DNA of 64,000 nt from Pseudaminobacter sp040049255 (GCF_040049255.1 NZ_JBDZDR010000001.1:62001-126000); one strand, 5' to 3'; counted from the stretch's first letter, positions 10,496 through 22,386 are shown. Program-made: numbers and translations. The notes: a model not told the origin generated them from the sequence alone.

Positions 10496-10984
10496 ATGAC
10501 CGGCAAGCCTGCCCTTACCCATCTCGGCGCCGATGGCCAGGCGAATATGGTCGATGTCGGCGCCAAGGCGGAAACCGAGCGCACGGCGGTTGCCGAAGGC
10601 ATCGTCACCATGCTGCCCGAGACATTGCGCATGATCCGCGCCGGCGATGCCAAGAAGGGCGACGTGCTGGGCACCGCACGCCTGGCCGGCATAATGGCCG
10701 CCAAGCGCACCCATGAGCTGATTCCCCTGTGCCATCCGCTGCTGCTGACCAAGGTTTCGGTGGACATCGAGCCTGACGAAGCGCTGCCCGGCCTGCGCGT
10801 GACGGCGCTGGCGCGCGTGACGGGCAAGACCGGCGTGGAAATGGAAGCGCTGACCGCCGCCTCGGTGGCCTGCCTGACCATCTACGACATGGCCAAGGCG
10901 GTGGACCGTGGCATGGTGATTTCCGGCATCAGGCTTTTGGAGAAGTCCGGCGGAAAATCCGGCGACTACCGGGCGGATAGCTGA
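10496..10984 (+). CDS. moaC: cyclic pyranopterin monophosphate synthase
   Basis: A 162-residue molybdenum-cofactor enzyme that converts the MoaA product to cyclic pyranopterin monophosphate. The family motif LIPLCHPL with HPLLLTKVSVD is at about residues 76-90, and GVEMEALTAAS and DMAKAVD follow. It starts three bases after trpC and is followed two bases later by moeA, linking tryptophan and molybdopterin genes in one transcript, as in many rhizobia. Confidence 0.97.
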   Translation: MTGKPALTHLGADGQANMVDVGAKAETERTAVAEGIVTMLPETLRMIRAGDAKKGDVLGTARLAGIMAAKRTHELIPLCHPLLLTKVSVDIEPDEALPGLRVTALARVTGKTGVEMEALTAASVACLTIYDMAKAVDRGMVISGIRLLEKSGGKSGDYRADS

Positions 10985-10986
10985 CG

Positions 10987-12192
10987 ATGTCGCTGCTCCC
11001 GGTGAAGGACGCGCTCGAGCGGCTTCTGCAAGGGGCGGTTGCCTGCGAGCCCGAAACCGTGCCGCTGGCGGAGGCTGCGGGCCGCATACTTGCCGAAGAC
11101 GTGCGCGCGCTGAGAACGCAGCCTCCTTTCGATGCGGCGGCCATGGACGGCTACGCGGTGCGCGCCCAGGACGTGGAGACAGTGCCCGTCACGCTCCAGA
11201 TCATCGGCGAGGCCCCGGCTGGCCGGCGGTTCAACGGCCAGATCGGGCGCAGCCAGGCGGTGCGCATCTTCACCGGTGCGCCGGTGCCGGAGGGCGCCGA
11301 CACCATCGTGATCCAGGAAAACGCGCGTAAGCTGGGCCAGGACACGGTCGAAGTTCTGGAAACCGTAGCCGCAGGGCGGCACATCCGCCGCAAGGGACTG
11401 GATTTCGTCACCGGCGACCTGCTTCTTGAAAAAGGCCGCGAACTCGATGCCGGCGCGCTTTCGCTGGTGGCGTCGGCAAACCACCCTCGCCTCGACGTCG
11501 TGAAACGGCCACTGCTCGCCATCATCGCCACCGGCGACGAACTGCTGCCGCCTGGCAGCGAGCTTGGGCCCGACCAGATCGTGGCTTCCAATGCCTTCGG
11601 TGTCGCGGCGATTGCCACCTCCGTAGGCGCACGGGTGCTTGATCTGGGCATCGTGCCCGACAGCCGCCCGGCAATTGCCGCGCGCATCAGGCAGGCGCTG
11701 GACCACGACGCCGATGTGGTGGTCATGCTTGGCGGGGCCTCCGTGGGCGACCACGACCTTACCCATGAGGCGCTGGTGAGCGAGGGCATGGTGCTGGATT
11801 TCTGGAAGATCGCCATGCGCCCCGGCAAGCCGCTGATGTTCGGCCGGCGCGGCCGCACGCGTTTCCTGGGCCTGCCCGGCAATCCCGTCGCCAGCCTCGT
11901 GTGCTCGCATCTTTTCCTGAAGCCGCTTCTGTCGCGGCTTGCCGGCCGTCCCTTCGAACCCGACCTGCGCCAGGCCGTTCTCGGCAAACCGATGGCGGCG
12001 AACGGCCGCCGGCAGGACTTCGTGCGGGCGGTGTTGCGAGAAGGGCATGACGGCCCGGTGGCGACGCCCTTCGAAGTGCAGGATTCGTCCATGCTGAGGA
12101 CATTCGCGGAAGCCAATGCGCTGATCATCCGCGATCCCTTCGCCCCGGCAGCGCCGGCCGGCGCCCCTTGCACGGTTCTGAAGCTGCGCTGA
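10987..12192 (+). CDS. moeA: molybdopterin molybdenumtransferase
   Basis: A 401-residue enzyme that inserts molybdate into adenylylated molybdopterin. The N-terminal region has PPFDAAAMDGYAVRA and FTGAPVPEGADTIV. The MoCF-biosynthesis domain follows with IIATGDEL, VVMLGGASVGDHD, and KIAMRPGKPLMFG, and the GLPGNPVASLV motif comes after it. It is the last gene of the ppiD operon; lexA downstream has its own regulated promoter about 200 bases away. Confidence 0.97.
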   Translation: MSLLPVKDALERLLQGAVACEPETVPLAEAAGRILAEDVRALRTQPPFDAAAMDGYAVRAQDVETVPVTLQIIGEAPAGRRFNGQIGRSQAVRIFTGAPVPEGADTIVIQENARKLGQDTVEVLETVAAGRHIRRKGLDFVTGDLLLEKGRELDAGALSLVASANHPRLDVVKRPLLAIIATGDELLPPGSELGPDQIVASNAFGVAAIATSVGARVLDLGIVPDSRPAIAARIRQALDHDADVVVMLGGASVGDHDLTHEALVSEGMVLDFWKIAMRPGKPLMFGRRGRTRFLGLPGNPVASLVCSHLFLKPLLSRLAGRPFEPDLRQAVLGKPMAANGRRQDFVRAVLREGHDGPVATPFEVQDSSMLRTFAEANALIIRDPFAPAAPAGAPCTVLKLR

Positions 12193-12404
12193 CTGCGCGC
12201 GGCTTCCCACGGTCTACACCGCAATGGATGCCGCCCTCCGGAAGCCGGTCGCGGCGCGATTGAGGCTTGGTGCGCAAAAGGCGGAAATTGCGCGGAACCA
12301 ACCCCTTGCGCCGCTTTGCTGCAGCAAGGTGGCAAAGGTGGAGCGGAGCACGCCAATATCTCAGCCGGCAACCGATTTGCGCGTCTTCATGGAAATTTAA
12401 ACAG

Positions 12405-12450
12405 TTGCAGAACACAACTGGAACAGATAGTGTTTGTTCTGGTTTTGTTT
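12405..12450 (+). promoter_or_regulatory. lexA promoter with two LexA (SOS) boxes
   Basis: A perfect alphaproteobacterial LexA box GAAC-N7-GAAC lies at 12410-12424, and a second near-match, GTTC-N7-GTTT, lies at 12436-12450. A possible sigma70 promoter, TTGCAG (12405-12410), 17-base spacer, TAGTGT (12428-12433), has the first box in its spacer, which would allow autorepression of lexA. The box type is known for alphaproteobacteria; the exact promoter is an inference. Confidence 0.8.
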
Positions 12451-12480
12451 TGGGGGTCGATTCTCCCCGGGGGGCTGGCC

Positions 12481-13200
12481 ATGCTGACGCGCAAACAACA
12501 CGAGTTGCTTCTCTTCATTCACGAGCGGCTGAAGGAATCCGGCATACCGCCTTCCTTTGACGAAATGAAGGACGCGCTGGACCTTGCTTCCAAATCCGGC
12601 ATCCACCGGCTGATCACCGCACTGGAAGAGCGCGGCTTTATTCGCCGGCTGCCCAACCGGGCGCGCGCGCTTGAAGTGCTGCGCCTGCCCGATTCCATTG
12701 CCCCCGGCCTCACGCCTCGCACCAGGTTCTCGCCCAGTGTGATCGAAGGCAGCCTCGGCCGCCGCGCCGCCCCGGAGCCGGCTCGCGCGCCTCTGGCCAG
12801 CAACGACGAATCCGGGACGGCGATCTCGATCCCGGTTATGGGCCGCATTGCCGCCGGCGTGCCCATCGACGCAATCCAGCACAAGACCCATTCCATCACG
12901 GTGCCGCCAGAGATGATTTCCGGTGGCGAGCACTATGCGCTCGAGGTCAAGGGCGACTCCATGATCGAGGCCGGCATTTTCGATGGCGATACGGTCATCA
13001 TCCGCAACGCCAATACGGCCAATCCCGGCGAGATCGTGGTGGCACTGGTGGACGACGAGGAAGCGACCTTGAAGCGCTTCCGTCGCAAGGGGGCGTCGAT
13101 CGCGCTCGAGGCTGCGAACCCGGCCTATGAGACGCGCATTTTCGGACCTGATCGGGTGAAAGTCCAAGGCAGGCTGGTTGGGCTGATCCGCCGCTATTGA
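12481..13200 (+). CDS. lexA: LexA repressor
   Basis: A 239-residue SOS repressor and autoprotease. The N-terminal winged helix-turn-helix (MLTRKQHELLLFIHERL through LPNRARALEVL) is followed by a linker rich in Ala/Pro and the S24 peptidase domain. The self-cleavage bond is Ala125-Gly126 in GRIAAGVP, the catalytic serine is Ser160 (KGDSM) and the lysine is Lys198 (ATLKRF). I start at the ATG at 12481, where the family begins; upstream in-frame starts would run through the LexA boxes. RecA, which triggers the cleavage, is encoded about 10 kb away in this window. Confidence 0.97.
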   Translation: MLTRKQHELLLFIHERLKESGIPPSFDEMKDALDLASKSGIHRLITALEERGFIRRLPNRARALEVLRLPDSIAPGLTPRTRFSPSVIEGSLGRRAAPEPARAPLASNDESGTAISIPVMGRIAAGVPIDAIQHKTHSITVPPEMISGGEHYALEVKGDSMIEAGIFDGDTVIIRNANTANPGEIVVALVDDEEATLKRFRRKGASIALEAANPAYETRIFGPDRVKVQGRLVGLIRRY

Positions 13201-13228
13201 ACCGGAGCCGGCGGGCACCGAGCTCAGC

Positions 13229-15829
13229 TCAGTCTTCGGCGTGGTGCGGTGGCGGCGTCCGTGCGTTTTGCGATGATCCACGCGGTTCGGCTGACTTGGC
13301 CTCCGACTTTTTGACGTAGGGCGCCAAGCCTCGTGCCTCGCGCGAAAACTGGCGATGGGCATGCCATGGCCGATATGGCTCGCCCACCGCGTAGTGAACT
13401 TCCGCGCCTTGGCTGCCCACCTCGCCGCCACCAAGATTGACGACGGCGCTGCCGAATTTCGCCAGATCGCGCTTGGTGATGACCAGCATCCCCTCACGCC
13501 GACAGATGTTTTTGGCGGTGGCGTCGTCGACGACAATCACGGCGGCATATTCGCAGACGGGACGCGCGATTGCCGGGTTTGCCGCGTGAACTACAATCGC
13601 GCCGGAGGGATGCACGGCAACGCAGAGGCTGTCGTGGCAGTCGAAGCCTGAGCTTGGCGCTTCATCTTGCCCCGTTTCGGCTTTTGGTAGCGCCGGCGGC
13701 TGCGTTCGGATTTTCGGCGGCGCAATGCCCTCGCCTTCGACTTCCGCGCCTGAAATATCGCGATCCGTAACTGCAGCCTGGTTGCTCAGCTTCTGCGCAG
13801 TGCGCGACCTTCCCTTGCCGGCGCTTCTTTTCGAAGTGGTGTTGACCGGGCTGACGAGTTCCTCGGCCCGTACCGCCCGTTTCCAGTTTTCGATGGTAAA
13901 GGCGTTCGGCCTTGCTCTGTTGACCGCAAGTTTCCCACCGCCGAGCGGCACCGCAACGAGCCGTCCGTCTTCGGAAACGAAAACGTCGGGCGTGCGAACA
14001 TCGGTCAGCGTCAGCGCGCCGGCAAGTACAGCCGGCACCGCCAGCAGCCGCAGCCAGGTCGAGGCCATGCAGGCAAACACCAGCGCGACGGTAAGCAGCA
14101 CCAGCGAATGCGCTGAGATGAGTCCCACCGCATCGATCGGCGATCGCTCAGATATCCAGCTCGACACTGCGATCATCAGCGACAGGCCCTTCCCCATCAC
14201 GTAGAAGAACGGCGCGTCCAGCCCGAGCGGCATCGCCAGCGATCCGGCGACGGCGAAAGGCATGACGAGTATAGAAACGCTGGGCATCACGGCCAGATTG
14301 GCAAGCAGGCTGAGCGGCGAGACACGCTGGAAGTGATAGACGCCGAAAGCAGTCGTCGCGACGCCCGCCACAACGGATGTGATGGCAAGCGCGCCCACGG
14401 CGCCGATCGCCTTGGCAACTCCGCGCCCCACGAGCGATCTGGGCTGGGCCGGCGGTGCCCGCTTCTTCACATGCCGGCGCTCGGCCCATATCGCATAGGC
14501 GCTCACCAGCGCCGCGGTTGCCGCAAACGACATCTGGAAGCTTGGGCCCACCACCTCATGCGGTGATACGGCCATGATGACGAGCGCCGAGATGGCGAGA
14601 TTGCGCGTGGTGAGCGCGCCGCGGTCAAAAAGCAGGGCTGTGAGCATCACCGCCAGCATAAGGAAGCTGCGCTGCGCCGCCACGTCGCCACCAGAAAGGA
14701 ACAGATAGCCGGCAATGGCGGCAAGAGCCGCGCCGGCCGCGTATTTCTTGACCGGCCGCCTCGAGGCGAAGCCGGGAAAAGCCGCGAAAGCCACTCGCAG
14801 CGCGCTCATCACGGTGCCGGCCACCAGCGCCATGTGCAGGCCTGAAATCGAGATGATGTGGTAGATGCCAGTCCGGCGCATCGCCTCGTTGATGTCTTCC
14901 GGAATGCCGGCGCGAATGCCCACCACCAGGGCGGCGGCGATTTCGCCCTCAGGACCGCCTATGTGGCCGCGAATGCGCGCGGCGATGGCGTTGCGGACAT
15001 TTTCCAGGCCGTTGGAAAGCCTGGTCCGCAACGACGGCTGCGGCGCGCCTTCGACAAGGTCGGGACCGCGGAGGAAAAAGCCGCTGGCGCCGATGCCGTC
15101 GAAATAGCTGGTAAAGGAAAAGTCGTAGCTGTCAGGCCGCACCGGGCCGGAAGGCGGCATCAGCGTGACCACACCTTCGACATGCGAGCCGACGATGGTT
15201 CCGGGCGGGACACGGCGCGCGGTCAACCGCACGCGCTGCGGCGCGTAACGCAGCGTGGGCCGCGCGGTGGCCAGAACATCCATTGTCAGCCGCACACGGC
15301 CATTGGCCATCTGCTCTATCGCCGCGACCCGCGCAGAGAGGCGCGTGGAGATTTCGCCGCCCAGCATGGCGGTTCCGGCCCGCCAGGTTTCCAGCTTCGC
15401 CAGCGCCATGCCCGAAAGGCATACCAGAACGGCAATGAGCACAAGCCGCACAGCCTGACGCCGCGCCGGCACCAGCGCCGCAAGGGCCGCAGTGAGCGCA
15501 ACCCCGCCGACGAGTGGTTGGAAGTCCGGTTCGGAAGGGAGCCGGAAATAGATGATGGCGCCCGCCCCAAGAAGGACGGGCATGAACAGAAACGGTGTGC
15601 CCCGATCGAGCTCGGTTGCAAGGGCGGTAGCCAGTGCCCCCTTGCGATGGCCCCGCTTGATGGGATCGACGACTGCTGTCAGCGCCTGGCGCGCGGCAGC
15701 GGGCAGCGTCGCGACTCGTGGCGGCGGCTGTGGGGCCGGGCGCGGTGGGTCCGCTGTGTTCGGCAACGCGGGCGGTTGCAGCAGCGTCAGGCCTTCCGGC
15801 CCGCCGGTGAACAGCTCGCGCTCGCTCAC
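13229..15829 (-). CDS. comEC: ComEC/Rec2 family DNA-uptake channel protein
   Basis: An 866-residue polytopic membrane protein. It has an N-terminal soluble/DUF4131-like segment between hydrophobic helices, then the ComEC competence domain with HIISISGLHMALVAG (near residue 325) and SGGDVAAQRSFLM, and multiple transmembrane helices. This family forms the inner-membrane channel for single-stranded DNA. The region after the last helix lacks the HxHxDH metallo-beta-lactamase motif and carries instead a tail of about 270 residues with clustered cysteines (CHDSLC and two more). The chosen GTG at 15829 follows GAGAGG; a start eight codons upstream (15853) is possible. It is divergent from gltX. Confidence 0.9.
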   Translation of the reverse strand: MSERELFTGGPEGLTLLQPPALPNTADPPRPAPQPPPRVATLPAAARQALTAVVDPIKRGHRKGALATALATELDRGTPFLFMPVLLGAGAIIYFRLPSEPDFQPLVGGVALTAALAALVPARRQAVRLVLIAVLVCLSGMALAKLETWRAGTAMLGGEISTRLSARVAAIEQMANGRVRLTMDVLATARPTLRYAPQRVRLTARRVPPGTIVGSHVEGVVTLMPPSGPVRPDSYDFSFTSYFDGIGASGFFLRGPDLVEGAPQPSLRTRLSNGLENVRNAIAARIRGHIGGPEGEIAAALVVGIRAGIPEDINEAMRRTGIYHIISISGLHMALVAGTVMSALRVAFAAFPGFASRRPVKKYAAGAALAAIAGYLFLSGGDVAAQRSFLMLAVMLTALLFDRGALTTRNLAISALVIMAVSPHEVVGPSFQMSFAATAALVSAYAIWAERRHVKKRAPPAQPRSLVGRGVAKAIGAVGALAITSVVAGVATTAFGVYHFQRVSPLSLLANLAVMPSVSILVMPFAVAGSLAMPLGLDAPFFYVMGKGLSLMIAVSSWISERSPIDAVGLISAHSLVLLTVALVFACMASTWLRLLAVPAVLAGALTLTDVRTPDVFVSEDGRLVAVPLGGGKLAVNRARPNAFTIENWKRAVRAEELVSPVNTTSKRSAGKGRSRTAQKLSNQAAVTDRDISGAEVEGEGIAPPKIRTQPPALPKAETGQDEAPSSGFDCHDSLCVAVHPSGAIVVHAANPAIARPVCEYAAVIVVDDATAKNICRREGMLVITKRDLAKFGSAVVNLGGGEVGSQGAEVHYAVGEPYRPWHAHRQFSREARGLAPYVKKSEAKSAEPRGSSQNARTPPPHHAED

Positions 15830-16021
15830 ATCGCCTCTCGGTGGTGCACGCACTGCCCCGGCTCCCCCTGCCTGAGAGCACGGCCGCCCGCACAGCGCTT
15901 TGCACTGCCGGAGGGCCTGCCCCTTGCGCCACTGACCCTCTATGCTACATGAACGCTATCAAATTGCCATGCGCCTGCCCTTGCGGCTCCGGCCAGCCTG
16001 ATCCTTCCTTCTGGAAACCTC

Positions 16022-17446
16022 ATGTCCGACACAGTCATCACACGTTTCGCCCCCTCGCCCACCGGCTATCTGCATATCGGCGGCGCCCGCACGGCGCTGT
16101 TCAACTGGCTCTACGCGCGCCACACCGGCGGCAAGATGCTGCTGCGCATCGAGGACACCGACCGCGAACGCTCCACTGACGCGGCGACCGCCGCTATCCT
16201 CGACGGGCTCACCTGGCTCGGCCTGACCTGGGAAGGCGAGCCGGTGTCGCAGTTCGAGCGCGCCCCCCGGCACCGCGAAGTGGCCGAAGAGCTGGTGCGC
16301 ACGGGCAAGGCCTATTACTGCTATGCCACGCCCGAGGAGCTCAACGAGATGCGCGAAAAGGCCCGTGCCGAGGGCCGGCCGCCGCGCTATGACGGCCGCT
16401 GGCGCGACCGAGACCCGTCCGAGGCACCCGCCGGCGTGAAGCCCGCCATCCGTATCAAGGCGCCCACGGAAGGCGAGACGGTGGTGAATGACAGCGTGCA
16501 AGGACAGGTCCGCTTCCCCAACAAGGACCTCGACGACTTCATCATCCTGCGCTCGGACGGCAACCCCACCTACATGCATGCCGTGGTGGTGGACGACCAC
16601 GACATGGGCGTCACGCACATCATCCGCGGCGACGACCACCTGACCAACGCCGCACGCCAGACCGTCATCTACAACGCCATGGGCTGGGACGTGCCGCAGA
16701 TGGCGCACATCCCGCTGATCCATGGCTCGGACGGGGCAAAACTTTCCAAGCGGCACGGCGCGCTCGGCGTCGAAGCCTATCGTTCCATGGGCTACCTGCC
16801 GGCGGCGCTATTGAACTATCTCGCGCGCCTCGGCTGGAGCCATGGTGACGACGAAGTGATGGCGATGGAGGACATGATCCGCTGGTTCGACATCGTCGAC
16901 GTCAACAAGGGTGCGGCGCGCTTCGACTTCCAGAAGCTCGAGGCGCTGAACGGCATCTATATGCGCAAGATGGACGACGCGGAACTGCTCGACATCTTCA
17001 TCGACACGCTGCCCCACCTGGAGAACGCGGAGGCGATCCGCGCCGGGCTGAATGACGCGCGCAAGGCACAGCTGCTGGCCGCCATGCCCGGCCTCAAGGA
17101 ACGCGCCAAGACGCTGCTGGAACTCGCGGATGGCGCAGCCTTCCTGTTTGCTCAGCGCCCGCTGCCGCTGGACGAAAAGGCGGCGGCGCTTCTGGGCGAG
17201 CCACAGCGTGAGATCCTGCGCGGCGCGCACGCGGCCCTCGCAGGCGTCGGCGCGGACTGGACCGCGGCCTCGACAGAGGCGGCGATTCGCGAGTTCGCCA
17301 GCGCCAAGGAGCTCAAGCTCGGCGGCGTTGCCCAACCGCTGCGCGCAGCGCTGACGGGGAAAAGCACCTCGCCGGGCGTATTCGACGTGCTGGCTGTGCT
17401 GGGTCGCGAGGAAAGCCTGGCGCGCATCGCCGATCAAATCGATTAA
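16022..17446 (+). CDS. gltX: glutamyl-tRNA synthetase
   Basis: A 474-residue class I aminoacyl-tRNA synthetase. The HIGH-like motif is GYLHIGGA (residues 15-22) and the KMSKS-like motif is KLSKRHG near residues 240-246. Many alphaproteobacteria carry two GluRS paralogues, one of which may charge tRNA-Gln for the amidotransferase route; the sequence alone does not decide which this is. Two tRNA-Glu genes lie about 30 kb downstream. It precedes gltA on the same strand, with tandem hairpins between them. Confidence 0.96.
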   Translation: MSDTVITRFAPSPTGYLHIGGARTALFNWLYARHTGGKMLLRIEDTDRERSTDAATAAILDGLTWLGLTWEGEPVSQFERAPRHREVAEELVRTGKAYYCYATPEELNEMREKARAEGRPPRYDGRWRDRDPSEAPAGVKPAIRIKAPTEGETVVNDSVQGQVRFPNKDLDDFIILRSDGNPTYMHAVVVDDHDMGVTHIIRGDDHLTNAARQTVIYNAMGWDVPQMAHIPLIHGSDGAKLSKRHGALGVEAYRSMGYLPAALLNYLARLGWSHGDDEVMAMEDMIRWFDIVDVNKGAARFDFQKLEALNGIYMRKMDDAELLDIFIDTLPHLENAEAIRAGLNDARKAQLLAAMPGLKERAKTLLELADGAAFLFAQRPLPLDEKAAALLGEPQREILRGAHAALAGVGADWTAASTEAAIREFASAKELKLGGVAQPLRAALTGKSTSPGVFDVLAVLGREESLARIADQID

Positions 17447-17530
17447 CGTTATGGTCGCAACGCGGTTTGGCGTTGCAACATGCCTGCTGCGATGCAACAT
17501 ATCTCCGTTGCCGAACTTGGCACGCCCCCG

Positions 17531-17582
17531 GAAATGCGTTAGCAAAAACCCGCATTTCGAATGCCGGAAAAACGGCATTTTC
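17531..17582 (+). terminator. two consecutive hairpins between gltX and gltA
   Basis: GAAATGCG (17531-17538) pairs with CGCATTTC (17551-17558), and immediately after it AATGCCG (17560-17566) pairs with CGGCATT (17573-17579), which is followed by TTT. The position 85 bases after gltX and 45 before gltA fits gltX termination or gltA leader control. Confidence 0.55.
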
Positions 17583-17624
17583 CCGCGGGTGACGCCGTTC
17601 GCCGAATAGAAAAGGAAGTTTGCG

Positions 17625-18914
17625 ATGACCGACTCGACAGCCAAACTAGAATTTGGTGGCAAGACCCACGAATTCAAAGTGCGAAGTGGCTCTGTCGGCC
17701 CATCGGTGATCGATATTGGCGCGCTCTACAAGGAAACCGGGGCCTTCACCTACGATCCGGGCTTCACTTCGACCGCCAGCTGCGAGTCGGAGATCACCTA
17801 TATCGATGGCGACGCCGGCGTGCTGCTGCACCGCGGCTATCCGATCGACCAGCTTGCCGAGCATGGCGACTTCCTGGAAGTCTGCTACCTGCTGCTCTAT
17901 GGCGAGCTGCCCACCAAGGCCCAGAAGGACGACTTCGACTATCGCGTGACGCGCCACACCATGGTGCACGAGCAGATGTCGCGCTTCTTCACCGGCTTCC
18001 GCCGTGACGCGCACCCGATGGCGGTGATGTGCGGCGTGGTCGGCGCGCTGTCGGCCTTCTACCACGACTCGACCGACATTTCGGATCCGCACCAGCGCAT
18101 GGTCGCCTCGATCCGCCTGATCGCCAAGATGCCGACGATTGCGGCGATGGCCTATAAGTACCACATCGGACAGCCCTTCGTTTACCCGAAGAACGAGCTG
18201 AACTTCGCCGCCAACTTCCTGCACATGTGCTTTGCGGTCCCGTGCGAGGAATACAAGGTCAACCCAGTGCTGGCCCGCGCGATGGAGCGCATCTTCATCC
18301 TGCACGCCGACCACGAACAGAACGCCTCGACCTCGACGGTGCGCCTGGCCGGCTCGTCGGGCGCCAATCCGTTTGCGTGCATTGCTGCCGGCATCGCCTG
18401 CCTGTGGGGCCCGGCGCATGGCGGCGCCAATGAAGCGGCGCTGAACATGCTGGCCGAGATCGGCACGGTCGACCGCATTCCGGAATTCATCGATCGCGCC
18501 AAGGACAAGAACGATCCGTTCCGCCTGATGGGCTTCGGCCACCGCGTCTACAAGAATTACGACCCGCGCGCCAAGATCATGCAGAAGACCACGCATGAAG
18601 TTCTGGGCGAGCTCGGCATCAAGGACGATCCGCTGCTCGACGTTGCGATGGAGCTTGAGAAGATCGCGCTTACCGATGAATATTTCATCGAAAAGAAGCT
18701 CTACCCGAACATCGACTTCTACTCGGGCATCACGCTGAAGGCGCTGGGCTTCCCCACCACCATGTTCACGGTGCTGTTCGCGGTGGCGCGCACTGTGGGC
18801 TGGATCTCGCAGTGGAAGGAAATGATCGAAGATCCGAGCCAGAGGATCGGCCGTCCGCGCCAGCTCTATACCGGCTCGCCGGAGCGCGACTACGTGCCGA
18901 TCGCCAAGCGCTGA
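17625..18914 (+). CDS. gltA: citrate synthase (type II)
   Basis: A 429-residue enzyme that condenses oxaloacetate and acetyl-CoA to citrate at the entry of the TCA cycle. Visible catalytic motifs are ILHADHEQNASTST (binding-site His), GPAHGGANEAAL (catalytic His) and MGFGHRVYKNYDPRA, with the catalytic Asp in the YPNIDFYSG segment. The N-terminal extension and length match the hexameric NADH-sensitive bacterial form. AAGGAAG precedes the ATG. It is followed by a strong terminator. Confidence 0.97.
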   Translation: MTDSTAKLEFGGKTHEFKVRSGSVGPSVIDIGALYKETGAFTYDPGFTSTASCESEITYIDGDAGVLLHRGYPIDQLAEHGDFLEVCYLLLYGELPTKAQKDDFDYRVTRHTMVHEQMSRFFTGFRRDAHPMAVMCGVVGALSAFYHDSTDISDPHQRMVASIRLIAKMPTIAAMAYKYHIGQPFVYPKNELNFAANFLHMCFAVPCEEYKVNPVLARAMERIFILHADHEQNASTSTVRLAGSSGANPFACIAAGIACLWGPAHGGANEAALNMLAEIGTVDRIPEFIDRAKDKNDPFRLMGFGHRVYKNYDPRAKIMQKTTHEVLGELGIKDDPLLDVAMELEKIALTDEYFIEKKLYPNIDFYSGITLKALGFPTTMFTVLFAVARTVGWISQWKEMIEDPSQRIGRPRQLYTGSPERDYVPIAKR

Positions 18915-18934
18915 TCGGCAGAGACCCAGAAAAC

Positions 18935-18961
18935 GAAAAAGCGCCCCCGGGGCGCTTTTTC
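18935..18961 (+). terminator. intrinsic terminator after gltA
   Basis: An almost perfect palindrome, GAAAAAGCGCCCC facing GGGGCGCTTTTTC around a single base, lies 20 bases after the gltA stop and ends in a T-run. Confidence 0.92.
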
Positions 18962-19085
18962 ATTGTGAGGTCGGAGCACTTGGTATGACGCTCCAGCCTC
19001 ACGAGGCTTCGTCGAACCGATGAGAGAGCCGGGCGCTCGCGTATAAGGGGGGGACCAAGCCTGTGACTTATACTGCCGGCGACCG

Positions 19086-19637
19086 GGATGCCGTCGCCAG
19101 GGTGACGCCAACCAGGTCAGTCAGTTCGCCAGGGCCTGCGGCCAACTCTCCAAGACGACAAGATCGACGCCTTCGTCCCGGCCGACCACGGCCTGCGCAC
19201 GGAAATGCGGGCTCTGCCGCGACAATCCGGCCGTGAGGCTGTCGTGGAGGATCTCGTCGTGCGCTACCGAAATGCCCCACGTGCAAGAAGAGAACGGCCG
19301 GAAGAAGATGACCGACACGGCAAGAGGCTGGGTCGAGGAGAGCTTGCACTTCCTGCTCGACCAGCGCCAATGTCATCGACGAATGACGGCCTGACGTGCG
19401 GCGGATACCGGGTTTGGCAAAAAGGCCCGAGGGCAGCGGCCTGCGTACCGCGTGCTTCTTGCCGGCCGGCCTGCCAGAACTGGGCCGCATCGACAGGGAG
19501 CAGATTGCCAAGCTGGTCGGCGTCGCCCCATTGAACCGCGACAGCGGCTTGATGCGCGTCAAGCGTACGGTCGTCGGCGGCAGAAAGCAGGTAGGCTGCC
19601 TTGCCGGCGATCCGGTTTGACCCTGCCCCTGCGGACG
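19086..19637 (+). pseudogene. decayed IS110-family transposase fragment
   Basis: Three frames must be joined to read a transposase-like protein. From 19101 the frame reads ANQVSQFARACGQLSKT, which resembles the IS110 'RQVRDFARATGRLAKTD' block. One shift later it reads DKIDAFVPADHGLRTEMRAL, the conserved KIDA.VLA block. From about 19396 another frame reads LPELGRIDREQIAKLVGVAP then LNRDSGLMRVKRTVVGGRKQ, the transposase_20 domain. The N-terminal DEDD catalytic domain and the C-terminus are missing, and I found no terminal repeats. It fills the otherwise empty interval between gltA and alaS. Confidence 0.8.
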
Positions 19638-19669
19638 CTGCCCCACCACTTACTTCGATGGAGCAGTAT

Positions 19670-19697
19670 GGACCGATCGCATCGACAGGATCGGTCC
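19670..19697 (-). terminator. perfect 9-bp inverted repeat after alaS, possible terminator
   Basis: GGACCGATC (19670-19678) and GATCGGTCC (19689-19697) are exact inverted arms around a 10-base loop, 26 bases past the alaS stop. No T-run follows on the minus strand, so termination is uncertain. It could instead be a scar of the neighbouring transposase remnant. Confidence 0.4.
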
Positions 19698-19722
19698 GGT
19701 GGTGCGCAAGGACTGACCGCGC

Positions 19723-22386
<2,664 letters not shown>

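Noticed and set aside
17440..17456. LacI/CceR-type operator around TTAACGTTA after gltX
   Set aside because: Only the central bases fit; the outer conserved positions do not.
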